The notes: a model not told the origin generated them from the letters alone. DNA of 64,000 nucleotides from Coptis chinensis (GCA_015680905.1 CM027379.1:90667501-90731500), one strand, 5' to 3'; shown: positions 11,064-24,142, numbered from the stretch's first letter. Program-made: numbers and translations.

Positions 11064-12773
11064 TGATAAAACACACACTTATACACGTTTTGGTTTTCAG
11101 TTACTTATTTTCTTAAGTCCGAGGTCCACAGTCCAAAGTCCGAAGTCCAAAGTCCAACGTTCGTATAGTCGTACGTTTTAGTCAAGTTACCTTACTCACG
11201 TGGGTTTAGTAGGATAGGTCGAGTAAGGGATCGTCCAAACCTTAGGGCTCGGATAGGTTCACAACTGGAATTACAACTTTTAGTGAGAAGGATTTTTAGG
11301 TTTCTTTTTAGTTGGTTTTAATTAAATTAACGGTAATGCAAATAATGTAAATTACTACGGCGATTATATGTAGGTAAATAAAAATAGAGAAACAGGGAGA
11401 GAGTTAGTCATACTCATGCGAGAATAATTTTTCAACAGTTTATATTACCACATCACTACATCTCTAATTCATCTCGTTTTCGGAGACGACGTCGAGTATT
11501 GATCCCTAGCGCATGCCCACATCTCTAGGTTAAGATTTCACTAGCATAAGGAGTTTCAATAATATCTCATCTACGGTATATTATTTCAGCTCGCTCGATT
11601 TCACATCAATTTGGATGAATTGGAGAGTCGTCGACACGCAGAAGGCGCACGGAGACATTTTGTCGCTACAGAGATCGGTCTGGAGCAGCATCGAAATTCA
11701 ACTTTGTACGATCTTCCATCATTTGGGACCGGATATCAAATCTAAGCATAATTCCTAAGTAGTGACTCTAGAATATTAAAGAGTCAATCCGGATTTTTAC
11801 AGGAGCAGTGTAACCCTCCCCCTGAGGGGGGGGGGGGATTAGCTCATGGTTATAGAAGGAATAATAAAACTTGCTGTATACATTAAGTAAATAAATGCAG
11901 GTGACAGAATTAAACTAGAAAAGAAATGATCATTATTAAGGGTAAAATAACTTTACGATTTAAGCTGGCTTTGGAATGGAAATGACAGAATGTAAGTACT
12001 GAAGAAATAAACTAACTAGGCGGAAGCTAAAGCATGAATATGCTGAAGGGCAAATAATGAAGGCGACCCCCTCATATATATAGGTTGGATGGCTTGTGAA
12101 CCATTTAATTGAGTTTTGTTCGGTAGCTAATTGATTTCTTCAAAACTTTGAGAATCAAAGTTTTGTTTTGATCTGTTTTAATTTTTTGTCTTTTTGCTTT
12201 TTAAGTTTTTGTTTTGTAGCTCATTTCAATTCAAACCACCTAGTTTGAATTGGTACGTGTCTTCTCTCTTGCCAGGTGGTACCAAATTGAAACCATCCTT
12301 TGCCACCTGCCTATGCTGACTCATCATGCCTTCTGGGCCCGCAGAGTGAATCCACTTAGTGTGTCCAGTGGCTGCGCCGATTTTGGTGTTTTTACGACTT
12401 TTTGTCCTTGCGCAGAGTTCGTCGCCCGGGTCGCTATGGCAGCTTCACTAGCCAACGTCGGCATCTAAATTTATCCGATTTGAGCTTCGGAAGTTTGCTG
12501 CTTCTTTATATGTGGACCCGTTCGGCACTGGTTTTGTTCTTTTGGAAACTTCGGCTTTAGTCAGGCTTTGTTGGGCTTCATGGGGGTTGAGTGGGAAACT
12601 TTAAATATTCCAGTATTCCCGCATGCCCGATGCATGTTTTATCATTATATTCATTTTAATTGCGGAAACCTGCAAAAGTACGAAAATATAATTATTACAT
12701 GATTATTAAACACATAATCGACCAAAATGCTATGTCTCTCGGGGTTTAATATTACAGTTTTGGGTGCTTATCA
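11064..12773 (-). repeat. 5' LTR of element A (1710 bp)
   Basis: On the minus strand it starts TGATAAGCACCC at 12773 and ends TTATCA at 11064, a 6-bp terminal inverted repeat. It is the same LTR family as 43620-45339 and 59715-61426. Near the LTR 3' end (about 11100-11160) is a run of GGACTTT-type heptamers. A poly-G run is at about 11825. Confidence 0.92.
12074..12082 (-). promoter_or_regulatory. Probable TATA box in the LTR of element A
   Basis: TATATATA-type sequence lies at the same LTR position as in both LTRs of C, followed on the element strand by a purine-rich GAGGGGG stretch. It is the only strong TATA candidate in the LTR. Confidence 0.45.
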
Positions 12774-13290
12774 AGGAGCCATGTTTTGGGCCGGAAAATC
12801 GAGCCCAAAACCCAATTTTTTCAGTCCATAGGGGGCTTTTTCAGCTAGAAATGACTTTAACAGCCATTTTCATCCACTTTTGCTCCTTTGATTAGCTTAA
12901 AGCTTGGACCATTAGAAAGCTCGTTCCGAGACGGTCGTTTTGACATATGGTAGGCCCAATTCTGAGGTTTGAGTCCAAAAATACGGCTTCCGAAAGTTCT
13001 GCTGACTTTTGTACGCTATTTCTGCCCGCGTTAACTTTGACTTTTTAGCTTTGATCTGGCTTTAAATGGGCTTTTTCTCCTTGGATCTTGGCCTTTAATC
13101 ATAGAACTTCTTAACAACCAACCCTTGCTCCATTATCTCGCAAAAAGGGCATATTTCTGCACATAATTGATTCCAATGCTTGAAATACATAAGAACACGA
13201 TAATAGTACTAACTTTTACTTATTAATCACATAATTGGTCAAAAGCGATATTGTTAAAAGGGTTAAAACTACAGTTTTGGGCTCTTATCA
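12774..13290 (-). repeat. Partial 3' LTR of element B
   Basis: It matches 27131-27647. It ends TTATCA at 13290, next to the polypurine tract. At 12774 the LTR stops abruptly at AGGAG where element A begins; AGGAG is the expected target duplication of A, whose other copy is off the window. Confidence 0.9.
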
Positions 13291-13304
13291 AACCACCCCC
13301 AAAC
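13291..13304 (-). promoter_or_regulatory. Polypurine tract of element B
   Basis: GTTTGGGGGTGGTT on the minus strand lies immediately before the 3' LTR. Element C has GTTTGGGGGTGGTG in the same place. Confidence 0.8.
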
Positions 13305-15097
13305 AGCATTTTGCTTGTCCTCAAGCAAATATGAGAAATTAGAATAAGTGACCAAAAATGGAGTTCTAACTAATCTCGTTTCGCCGAGTGCGATTGCATT
13401 GACCATATGCAACAAGACCTTAAACCACTAGGAATTCCCTAGTGGACGAGTTATAGCCACGTGAGAGTTTTCCAGTGAAGGTACTCACAAACTTTATCTA
13501 TACTACAACGACTAAGAAATAAAACTATTGTTTCCTTATTTATGTCTCAATTATCTATACATCTCACTAACAACGAATACAGAATAATCAAGTCGAAACC
13601 TAAGCTAATATATGCATAATAATCAGTCATCTACGAATAAACATATATACAATGAGTAATACTATGAAATGCACTAATAGGTCCGTTTCTAAAATTTTGG
13701 AATAACGTCCTTAAGTAGGTCCTCACATAAATGTCAAGACAAAAACACTCTGATTTTTCCGCTCAAGTTTTGCTACTCCAGTGTACAGTGGGCACACTTT
13801 ACCTTACAATCTCATTGACACACAAGGAAGCTGAAGTCGATCAAACACATCTGCCACTTACTATCACACTAACCTATTCCTAATTGAGCTAGAGGTCTTA
13901 TTTAGGTGTTGCGGGGATTAGGTGATAGTTTAAGAATGAAGGAAATGGATATTCAAAAAGAACCAGTCTGAGATAATAGAGTCTTCATATTATATAACTA
14001 GAGAAAACCTTGTTCTTTACTTTTGCTTCTACTCTTTGTTTCCATCCTTAGCCATTTTTTCTTTTTCTTTGGCTTTTGACTCATTTGATTATGTTTTTGG
14101 AGTTCTATATATATATTTATTATTTATTTATTTTTTTGGATGAAAACTTTCTTTTCTTATTTGAAGCGACTAACAAATTCTTGATTTCAAACGTCTTTCC
14201 CTTTTCTATTCTTCATCTCTATTCTCAGACTCATTCAAAGAGTGGGTAGGCTAATTTTTATTTTTATTTTGTTTTGTAAAAGGGTAAAGGATTTGCGGTT
14301 TATGAAAGGCTAAAGAAAGGCTCAGAGGGGCTACTAGCGGCAAATAATTTCCTAAGGTTTGAATTTCTAGCTATATCGATCCAAAGAGGGCCTAAATTCT
14401 CGCTTAGGATATGGTATATTGATTAAGCAAGTGGACGTGTGATTTCTCTATCCGGATTTTACTTCTCCCTTGTGTCATTTCTCAAATGTTTCACTCATAT
14501 AAGGCTTTAGACTATATTCTCACAGGATTTGTAGAATAAGTACTCTAGCCTAGATTTCAGAAACTTATTGCCAATACAACATAGATACTCATGCAATATG
14601 TTTATAGAAAGATGCAAAGATTATTACCTACATATTAACCCAAGTTTCTAAAAACTATTCTAATGCAAAAGCTAACATGAGACTTCTAGATTATTAAGAG
14701 CATAGAGAAATAAAACAATACCAATATTCTTAAGTGTATAGCATAACTTTTTATTTATATTTTTGAATTTTTGAAATTTTTAATAGAAAACAAGTGCATA
14801 TTATACATATATATATATCCTAACAGATGCCTTAAATTATGCGTGTTTCTATGCCACCCCCAAACAAAAAGCATGCTTTGTCCTCAAAGTATTGAAATAA
14901 AAAGGGTAGAAAAATACCATGAAAACGCGTGAAATTTTAGAACATCTGCAAAACAAAGTTAAAACATACTAATATAGAAAAATAAAAACAGACGCAACTT
15001 TATATGAGTTCCACTCGTTATGGGGTTACAAGAAGTAAATTGCTTGGGACGTAAGCAGACACGAACTGAAACTTAAAACTTACCTTATCTCCATCGT
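13305..15097 (-). other. 3' noncoding region of element B
   Basis: About 1.8 kb with no supported ORF, AT-rich, with a TA run near 14810. Local matches to the 3' noncoding part of element C (59000-59700) include the segment just before the polypurine tract, so this is element DNA. Confidence 0.65.
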
Positions 15098-16021
15098 TTA
15101 AGCGTTATCCTCCTCCTCATCCTTTTCATAGGACCACGGTTCTTTTGCGTCCTGCCACACTATGATAGCTTGCCAAGCCCTTCGCCAAGTATCACCAACC
15201 CATGCTAACCTGTCAAGTGTTACTCGATCTGATAGGGTGTAAGGAGCAACCAAATGAGGTTGCACCTGCCATCCCAGCCAAGCCATAACTCAAAATGAAC
15301 GAACCACGCAATTGGTGGGTCTCATGACTTCAACCCTAACCCAATCCGTGAACTGGGTACAGAATATAGGTAAACAACCGCGCATGATGCGGCAAACCAA
15401 AACATGAATAAGAAGATACTTATGCCTCATGCTGTGGGCTCTTTTTAGACTAGCCACTAAAACTCTGGGAATGTTATATAGGCGACGTCCCTCAGCTAAA
15501 GCAAGGAAAACCTCTCTAGTAGTACTATTTACAGAAGTGAACTGCCACTCCCGTAAAATATTCATCAGAATGAATAACATGGTGGTGCCTACATTCAGGG
15601 ACAGGCTACCAAGGGCTATGTTATATCGCCATTGGTCTATTACACAAAACACCCCTCCTCCATAATACTCATGGAAATATGTATAGTCATAGAGGTATGC
15701 ATTATCGGTCATATATCCCCACGTGTGTATAGGATCAGGCAAAGGCAATCCCGAAACCAACGCTACCAAAGACTTACTGAATTCTAGTGGCGTGTCATCA
15801 ACTACGATGGAGAATTTTTGTTCTCCATCTTGGTTACAATAGAAATTAACATGATTGTAGAAATATGCAGTAAGCTGAGGTGAATACGAGTCATCGTCAA
15901 TTACCAGTGGATGCCGCCATCCTAACTGCAAGATCCTGTTGCGGAACCAACCTCCGTAGGTCTCGCTTCCCAACAAGTCTTCGAAAGACTGCTCAGGTAT
16001 GACCGTAGGAGATGTCATCAC
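15098..16021 (-). pseudogene. Second 3' ORF (ORF2) of element B, one in-frame stop
   Basis: The ATG at 16021 opens 243 codons ending at a TGA (15292-15290); the same frame then reads on for about 63 codons to 15098, so a single nonsense change interrupts an ORF of about 306 codons. It aligns with ORF2 of A and C through SLNVGTTMLFILMNILREW (possible membrane segment) and DWVRVEVMRPTNCVVRSF. It is the best-preserved ORF2 in the window. The family is plant-specific and lies in the envelope position of Athila-like elements; its biochemical role is unknown. Confidence 0.7.
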
Positions 16022-16080
16022 AATAACTACTCTCTAGAAGAGCTGCAAACAACCCTGGAACAACTCACAAAAAATCAAAA

Positions 16081-16235
16081 AAATTCGGGGCTATAAAGGT
16101 CAGGGCGCGGGGCGCGCTTTGAAATAGCCTTGGTAGGGCACGGGTCGCGCTCAGGTGGAAATCGAGTTACAGTGTTTTCAGTGCTAGGCGTGCTCAGAAT
16201 TGGTCTTGCTAGGGTGCAGGGCGCGCTCCGTGTAT
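16081..16235 (-). repeat. GC-rich repeat before ORF2 of element B
   Basis: Units around GGGCGCGGGGCGCGCT and GGGCACGGGTCGCGCTCAGG recur at intervals of roughly 50-100 bp in an otherwise AT-rich element. Very similar units occur in the gag leader at 25727-25940. Confidence 0.75.
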
Positions 16236-16837
16236 GAAGAACAGGGTGCAGTGAAAATCAAGAGGAAAAATTAGAGGGTTAAGGTGAGAGATGAAAGTGA
16301 GATGTGTGGGTTTTGAGTGTAGAATGAAGGAAGTATATATAAGGTTTTAGTTTCTAAAACGAATCGACAAGTTGTCAAAAAATTTTAAGGCAATTGCCGG
16401 AAACAAAATATTTCCAAAACCTAAAACGGAAACAACCCATATTCCTTATTCCAAAACAAGCATAATATCTTTTAGATTGAATTTAGAATAGCTACTTCCT
16501 AACTCATTGAAATTTTATCCTACCACAATATCCAATCATAGCCATGTCAATATCTGCAACATTCTCAACAATCATCGAAATATTACTTCTAAAATGGTGA
16601 ATCATATAAAAACAATGCTAAAAGAAATAATACCACCCCCAAACAATTCGGGAAGGTGGGATTAACGCAAAAATCATCGCATGCATTGAAAAGAACCAAA
16701 TTAAATTAAAATCGAAAGTCAAATAACAATTAACTACCAAATTCAAATTTAACTACTGAATTCAACAACTTAACATCTAAACTAATAAAAACAATAAAAA
16801 ATAACATCAAAACAACAAATTTTTCTAAATAGCTAGC

Positions 16838-18033
16838 CACAAGATGAAGATGAACCCTGAGATGAAGATTGGGCCTGGGATAAAGATGGGGCCTGGGATG
16901 AAGATGGGCCCGAGCCATCCGTCCTTCGGCGACGACGCTTGTGCCTCACAGACTCCCCTGAGGAAGAACCCCCATGGGTGGCATGCGTTCTAGAATCTCT
17001 ACTCAGAACCGGCGATGTGCCTCCATCTCTGCCTTCATTTCTACCTAATGCGTATCCAAACGCTGGACGAGAGTCTCCATGTTATATTGGAGATCCTTCC
17101 TACCATCGTTGAGCTGTTCATAATTTGTCTGAAGGTTCTTTTGTTTATTTCGAATTATAATCTGCCTAGTCTATAAATCTTCACAAATATTATAAACGCA
17201 ACGCAAGCCACTATGCAGCACTGACATGCGTTCTAAATCAGAAGTACAACTCTCCAAGGCATTGGCATCCAAACATGTTATATCCTCCATCTCATCATCC
17301 AAATCAACCACCCTATCCTCTGGCAACTTCCAAGTCTTTTGGATACACTCCGTATAAATAATTGCATTTGAATGCAATTTTAACATAATACGATCAGATT
17401 TTGTAACAGCTTTAAAAGACATCATGATCTTAGTGATCAATACCGGGAAGGGCGCAATACTTTTTCCAACTCCTCTAATCATATTTAAAATAAACTCGAG
17501 GATGCATAATTTATACCTCTTCTCCTGCAATATCCAGAGAACGTGCAGACAGGTCAGACTGATGTCACTGACTTTCTCTTTTCCGATGACGTTCTTACCA
17601 ATCCACTGAGCTATAGCCAGCTGGTTGGTTCGCAGAGATGACTGTCCAACATAATGAGAATTCGGATTGTACCGTCCCTCCATGACAATGTCTTTCATCA
17701 ATGTAGGAACTCCAGCATACTGGGATTCCTGCAAGGTGGCTTCAAGATGGCGTTGAGGTGTAATGCCTAAAATATCAGCTAACAACTATCTAGAAACTTC
17801 TCTCCTCGTCCCAGCCACCTTCACAAAAATTTTCTGACCCTCCAACTCCCTCTTTTTATAGAATTGTTCGACCAAATCAGAGTGGTAGAAATCATCTGTC
17901 AAATACCACAACCTATTCCAATCCCTCCTAATCATCTCGTCACTAAAAAACCGGCGTAAAGCGGTCGGAAGTAAAAGCTTGTTCTGGCAAAATTCTTCGC
18001 CTTTGAGCCATTGAAGTTTTGAAATGATTTGTG
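16838..18033 (-). pseudogene. First 3' ORF (ORF1) of element B
   Basis: The ATG at 18033 (MAQRRRILPEQ) opens an ORF that shifts frame once near the start and then aligns with ORF1a of C: RRFFSDEMIRRDWNRLWYL, then a block like FYHSDLVEQFYKK. An in-frame TAG lies just before LLADILGITPQ (about 17790). The segment 17785-17171 carries the conserved core (QLAIAQWIGKNVIGKEK, CLHVLWILQEKRYKLCILEF) and an acidic stretch. After further stops the tail has an Arg-rich patch and a Ser/Gln-rich end (about 16920-16838), as in C. The basic patch could be a nuclear signal; that is inference. Confidence 0.65.
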
Positions 18034-18708
18034 GGATGAAGACAATGTAGAGAATGAGTTTGAATGGGATTCACTCACAAACTTGGAGTGGTGGCAGTGG
18101 TGGTTGTGAAAATTTATTATTTTGGTAATTTTTTTTGTATTTTCGGTGGGTAAGTTGGTGTTGGATAATGGTGTAGACTAGGACTTGTGAGTTGGAGTGG
18201 GTTAAAACTTTTGGCGTGGTGGTATTTAGGTTTTTTTTTTTCTTTTTTTCTTTTTTTTTGGTTAGGGTTTTATGGGTGCTATTGGAGGAATTGGAATAGA
18301 TATCACGAACTGATTTTGGTTTGAGGAAGAAGACGCACGCGCCCGGCACATGCGTGAGAAATTTTTTGGGCCCAAGCCCAATTCGATTTTTGACATTTTC
18401 AATTTTATGTGCGCGAACTTCAAACTAAAATTGCCGATTCGTTACCGGTCCGATTTTTACGAATGAGATATGGAAACGATCAGGAGAGAATTTCCAATCT
18501 AATGATCCATAAAACACTCTATTCTAACCGTGGGTGACATATAAAAAGATGGAAAACATCTCAAAGTGCGTTAATGACGTAAGTTATGCGAACAAATGAA
18601 ATCTAAATTTATTGATAATGTCAACCCAAATCAAAATACGATTAAACGGCATACGCAACAACAAAAAAAAGAAAAGTTGAACAATCAAGGACGAAAAGAC
18701 CAACACCC
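18034..18708 (-). other. Leader before ORF1 of element B
   Basis: Noncoding. It contains T-rich runs at 18232-18260 and, at about 18455-18485, a block related to A (3100-3125) and C (53265-53300): ACGAATGAGATATGGAAACG. Such conservation between diverged families in noncoding DNA is notable. Confidence 0.55.
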
Positions 18709-19617
18709 TGATAGGGTTATATACTAAAAGCATTACTTTTGTATTAACTCCAATTCTTTATATTTTGGATGAGAATCATATGGGCAAATGTTATGCATAT
18801 TATATATGTTATTAGGTATATGCATGTGTCTAATACTTTATGTTGAAGATGATATGGTGTGAATACACAGAAGATCATATCATCAGTACCTTATAAAGTA
18901 TAAGTAATCGTTCACAACCTAGATGGATTTGGACAAACCATTGGTACGGTTGTAGTATAATCTGGTATTAGTTTATCTTGACTATATGATTACACTAGTA
19001 CATTTTGTGTGTATTGAACAGGACCAAGTGAGGTTGTTTCTCTTTATACAGACTATATAAGAGAACATACGCCTCTGTTATTATGGATGCTTGTCCTCTT
19101 AATCAAGATATAATAACGGGCACTTACGTGCATTGTACATTGCTTTAAATCATCAATGAGTGAGATTCATTTGTGAATCAACAAACTCGATGGATTGGGT
19201 AATGACATTGTATGTAAGGTGTGCTGTTGATAATAGAAGGAATCTATGACCCCAGGAAGTCGGGTTGATGATGTCCCCTTGAGGAGCTCAAAAAGATTGT
19301 CATGTAAACCTTGCAATTGGATTTATTCCGATATGACAATGAGGTTGAGTGGTACTACTCAAGGACATAAGAAGTTGATTAATGTAGTTGTTAGTAACTT
19401 AACTTAATCAATGGACATTCGATATCTTAAACACGGGGAGATCAGCGAGCATATAATATGGAGCCCATAAACGTTGACACGTAATTTGGGATTAGGGCGG
19501 TAGTGCAATAATGGCCTTTAGTGGAATAAGTCATTTGTTGACGGACTTGGGCCGTGTGTTCTGGGCGAACATGGGAAACCCAAGCCCATTAGGAGGCCCA
19601 ACCCTAATTTCTCCTCA
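18709..19617 (-). repeat. Fragment of an unrelated LTR inserted in element B
   Basis: TGATAGGGTTATATACTAAA and the following 0.9 kb match, in the opposite orientation, most of the solo LTR at 38385-39659. The match stops after CTCCTCA; about 360 bp of the solo LTR, including its TATA region and end, are missing. The next sequence holds a 22-bp direct repeat (AATTTAATATAAGAAAAACA is its core) at about 19620 and 19682. Confidence 0.85.
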
Positions 19618-19969
19618 ACAATTTAATATAAGAAAAACAATATTTATATGGTTTTGATATTTTTTACTTGTTATGAATAAAATTTAATATAAGAAAAACA
19701 ATAAAGCAATAAGGACATAATTTACACCATAGAGAAACATGACTTAAAAATCGAAAACACATGCAAGAGTGGAAAACGTGAATTATGTTAAAAGTGATCT
19801 TAGGATCCGGTATTTACAGCCACACACTCCATAGGAAGGGCCCGGTTACCTGAATGGTGCACTTACCAATATATGGAAATGTAAGGAAGTACACCAACCA
19901 ACAAAGGTCATTCCTCATAGACGGGGTCTTGTAAAAGGATTTCTTCCACATCACGGGACATTAACTCAT

Positions 19970-21640
19970 GAAAATGTTTTAATTGTTGGCTATTGACTTG
20001 AAAGGTACTGTTGTCTTTAGGATTTACCAAGGTGATTGCCCCGTAAGGGGTGACTTCAGTAACCAGAAAAGGATCGGACCAACGGGTTTTTAATTTCCTG
20101 GGAAAAATATGTAGATGGGAGTTTTAAAGCAAGACCTTTTGATCTACCACAAACTCTTTGCGCAAGATTTGCTTATCATGAACACATTTCATGTTCGCTT
20201 TATAATCCTTCTGCGAGATCCTATGAATCGCTACGGATTTCTTCAAGCTCATTCAATTGCAACTTGCGCTTGACACCCGCCTCATCAAAATTAAAGTTAA
20301 GGCTTTTTATAGCCCACATAGCACGGTGCTCCAATTCAACGGGCAAATGACAAGATTTCCCAAATACAAGTCTAAAGGGAGACATACCTATAGGGGTTTT
20401 GAAAGCAGTCCTATACGCCCATAAGGCATAAGTTAGACACTTCGACCAATCTTTCCTATCAGGATTTACAGTTGTTTCTAAGATTTTTTTGATTTCTCTA
20501 TTAGAAACTTCTACTTGTCCGCTAGTTTGTGGATGATAAGGAGTTGCTACATTATGTGTAACTCGATACTTTTTTACTAGAGACGCAACAACTTTGTTGT
20601 AAAAATGTGTTCCACCATCACTAATGATGGCTTTAGGAATACCAAACCGACAGAAAATGTATTCCTTAACAAAAAGCACAACTGTCTTATGATCATTGCT
20701 ACGGCAAGCCATGACCTCTATCCATTTAGACACGTAGTCCACGACAACTAGAATATATATAAAACCGTGGAAAATAGGAAAAGGACCCATGAAATCAATG
20801 CCCCATTCATCAAAAATTTCTACCACCATGATTGGATTTAATGACATCATATTACGCGTCATTCGTGATTCGCCCAAGTTATTGGCAACGAACACACGCC
20901 TTGCAATGCACTTGGGCATCTTTAAAAAGGGTAGGCCAATAAAACCCACATTGAAGAATTTTAGCAGCTGTTTTCATACCACGAAAATGGCTACCACACT
21001 CTTTGTCATGGCAGAACGATAGAACCTCATTATATTCCCAATGGGGAATACAACGACGAATAATCTGATCCGCACAATACTTAAAAAGGTAGGGCTCATC
21101 CCAGTAGTATAGCTTAACTCTGGCTAAGAACTTCTTACGTTCATTTCTTGACCAATCATCAGGAAGAATATCAGACGCTAAATAATTCACAATATCCGCA
21201 TACCATGGTGCAAAAAAAATAGCATACAGATGCTCATCAGGAAAAGAGTCTGGTATGGACTCAGAATCACTATCATCGTCATTTGTTAGTCTAGATAAGT
21301 GGTTGGCAACTACATTTTCAACTCCTCTTTTGTCCTTTATTTCTAATGTTAACTCTTGCAGGAGAAGAATCCATCGGATTAATCTCTACTTAGCATCCTT
21401 CTTTGCGAGAATTGAAAGTACCTAAGGGCTGCATGGTCCGTGTAAACTAAAGTCTTAGAAAACCAAATAAGGACGAAACTTATCTAAAGCATAAACGACA
21501 GCTAATAATTCTTTTTCAGTAGTTGTATAATTCCTTTGAGCATCGTTTAAAGTTTTACTAGCATAATAAATGACAGTGGACTTATTATCTAGTTTCTGAC
21601 CTAACACAACACCAACGACATAATCACTAGCATCACACAT
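19970..21640 (-). pseudogene. RNase H and integrase region of element B pol
   Basis: RNase H is at 21640-21455 ([35 protein letters not shown]). The integrase zinc domain is at 21190-20879 ([18 protein letters not shown]). The core is at 20949-20221 with all three catalytic residues: [15 protein letters not shown] and [12 protein letters not shown]. Frameshifts separate the pieces at about 21450 and 20950-20880. Remnants of the C-terminal domain continue to about 19970 (FPRKLKTRWS). The short stretch 19618-19970 holds no gene. Confidence 0.85.
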
Positions 21641-21757
21641 GAGTTTGAAAGGTTTAAACCAATCGGGAGGTTGTATAATGGGTGCAGATGTTAAGGCAGC
21701 TTTTAAAGTTTCAAAAGCCTATTTACAAATAAAATTAAAATCAAAGATGACATCTTT

Positions 21758-23365
21758 TTAAAGCAGATTAGTTAAAGGCCTAGTTATTTTTGAAAAATCT
21801 TTGATAAAACGCCTATAAAAACCTACATGGCCTAGAAAGGCTCTAATATCACAGAAAGTCCGTGGTATAGGTAGGGATGCTATCTTATCAAGTTTTGCCT
21901 TATCTACTTCGATACCATCACTAGATACAATGTGACCTAGGACAATTCCCTTTTTTACCATGAAATGACAGTTTTCCCAATTTAAAACCAGGCTCTTCTC
22001 TTCACACCATGGCAAAACCTTAGACAGGTTAGACAGGCAGTCAGTGAAAGAGTCTTCATAGATAGAAAAATCATCCATGAAAACTTCCATGAAGTGCTCT
22101 ACCATGTCACTAAATATATAAAGCATACACCGCTGGAAGGTACCATGAGCATTACAAAGGCCAAAATGCATTCGTTTATAGGCATATGTTCTAAATGAAC
22201 ATGTGAAGGTAGTCTTTTCTTGGTCATCAATATTAATAATAATCTGAAAATAGCTAGAGTAGCCATCTAAAAAACAATAAAAAGCATGACCAGCTAGACG
22301 TTTGAGCATCTGATCTATAAAGGGTAAATGAAAATGATCCTTTCGTGTCATGACATTTAAACGTCTGTAATCAATACAGATCCTCCATTTAATAGGACCA
22401 TGCGTGGAAACATATTCACCCTTGACATTACGTACCATGGTAATCCCTGATTTCTTAGGAACTACATGAATGGGACTTACCCATTCACTATCAGAGATTG
22501 GGTATATGATACCCGCATCGAGTAACCATAAGACTTCTTTCCTGACCACCTCTTTCATGGTAGGGTTCAAGCGACACTGAGGTTCGCGAGAAGTCTTTGT
22601 GTTATCCTCTAAATGGATACGATGAGTGCAAACATTAGGGTCAATTCCCTTAATGTCGTTTAGGGACCAACCAATCGCCGAACAATGTTCCTTAATCACC
22701 CTAATCAAGCGTGCCTCTTCCTCCTTAGATAATAGAGAAGATATAATTACCGGATGACTACCATCTGAATCAAGTTGAATATACTTTAACTCAGAAGGAA
22801 GTGGTTTAAGCACTGGGGTGGAAGGAATGTCGATAAATGCTTCTGGAGGGTCCTCATCTTGAGTAATGAAGACTTGTTTAGGTAGCAGGTCTTCAAACTC
22901 AGTAGATGGAGCAACAGAAGGGTCTAAGGTAGGTGTAGACTCGAAGATGGTATTGACTTTCTCTAAGTAGGAGTCATCGGCGAAATCTGAACTTCCAGAA
23001 GAAAGGAATTTATGCATCTGGTTTTTTGGAAACGTGTTATTAAAATAGTCTTGAGCTAAGCTCTCGATCATGCTAACCTCTCCATCTACAGACAAATCTG
23101 GTAACTGTTTCATCATTTTAAAAGCATTTACCTCAACATAAAGATGGCCAAAAGATAAGGACATTGAACCATCGCAACAATTTATAAGCGCGTTGACAGT
23201 CGCCAAGAAGAGCTGCCCTAAGATGATCGGAATAGAGTCGTTAGCGACTTCTGTATCGAGGATAACAAAATTAGCAGGATAGAAGAAATCCTGAACCTTC
23301 ACAAACACATTTTCAACCACACCCTTAGGATACTTAATAGACCGATCCGCTAATTGCAATGTCAT
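21758..23365 (-). pseudogene. Post-protease and reverse transcriptase region of element B
   Basis: This is an uninterrupted stretch of 535 codons, the longest coding block in the window. Order: ADRSIKYPKGVVENVFVKVQ, ILGQLFLATVNALINC, an acidic linker, then RT with WRICIDYRRLNVMTRKDHF, FLDGYSSYFQI, MHFGLCNAHGTFQR and the catalytic loop FMEVFMDDFSIY, both Asp kept. The usual MPFGLCNAPGTF is altered at two residues (MHFGLCNAHGTF). The end is shifted near 21758 before RNase H. Confidence 0.9.
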
Positions 23366-23374
23366 TTTAGTAGG

Positions 23375-24142
23375 TTACATATCCTGTAGACCTATTTGTT
23401 TATATAAATAATACGGGAGTAAGTTAATACTCGCCCCCAGGTCTAATAGCGCGGTCGTCGTGTGGGAATCTCCTAAGGTGCATTGTACAGTAGGACAACC
23501 GGGGTCCTTGTACTTAACGATTGCATTATGTTTGGTTAAAGTTGGAAATTGTTTTGTTAAAAAGGCGTCTTTAGGAATATTTGTCTTATGCCTAGTAGTG
23601 CACAACTCTTTAAGAAACTTAGTATAGTGAGGTAACTTTTTAATCGCTTCAAGAAAGGGTAGGTTTATCGTTAGATTTTTGAAAACTTCCCTAATCTCGT
23701 CAAAGTTTGTATATTTGTTTAACATTGCTAATCTATGGGGAAATGGTGGTTTCTCTTTATATTTAGCGTATAGATCAACAAGATGTCTAACCTTGGCTTT
23801 CTGTTTCTTAGGTTGTGGTTTAACTGGTACCTCTACAGGGGTTGGATCTTCAGTTTCTATTTCAGTATCTAGTTCAATATATGGTGTAGGGACTACTGGT
23901 GGGGTAACTATAGGCATAGTTACGACATTATCAACCACTCTGCCAGAACGGAGAGTGGTGATGACATTTAGCTCACCTACGTTTGCATTTTCCTTACTAG
24001 TATTACCGTTTAAGGCTGTGTTTGTTGTTTTAGGATTAGGTATCGCCTGACCTCGAAACACACCTTTTGGTTGTACTTTCTCTTGTGCTAACTGCTGTAA
24101 GGAAAGTTGGATGGACAGTAAAATCTGTTGTTGGGTTTGCAT
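23375..24142 (-). pseudogene. Protease region of element B
   Basis: A 255-codon open stretch starts in the Gln-rich end of gag (MQTQQQILLSIQLSLQQLAQ), passes a Pro/Val/Glu linker and ends in the aspartic protease core TALLDLGASINLLPYYLYKQ. DLGAS is the active-site form seen in Athila-like proteases. A stop lies between this block and 23365, only a few codons before the conserved TDRSIKYPKG-type block; in C the same interval is broken by a TAG. Confidence 0.85.

Larger units (their letters stand above)
1..12773 (-). mobile_element. Element A: Athila-type Ty3/gypsy retrotransposon, 3' end off window
   Basis: Read on the minus strand the order is 5' LTR (12773-11064), primer site, leader, gag (from 9827), protease, RT, RNase H, integrase, a long leader and two plant-specific ORFs. 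The protease DLGAS motif, the order RT-RNase H-integrase and the extra ORFs after pol are as known for the Athila lineage. Position 1 matches element C near 58385, so about 1.3 kb of 3' noncoding DNA and the 3' LTR lie beyond the left edge. The right boundary ends in TTATCA at 12773, directly against LTR sequence of element B, so A is nested in B. Every coding region carries stops or frameshifts, so A is non-autonomous. Confidence 0.93.

Noticed and set aside
12250-12468. 72-codon ORF in the LTR of element A
   Set aside because: It lies in noncoding LTR and is not kept in the other two LTRs of the family.
16730-16918. HLHPRPHLYPRPNLHLRV repeat protein
   Set aside because: It is the wrong frame of the Ser/Gln-rich tail of ORF1 of element B.
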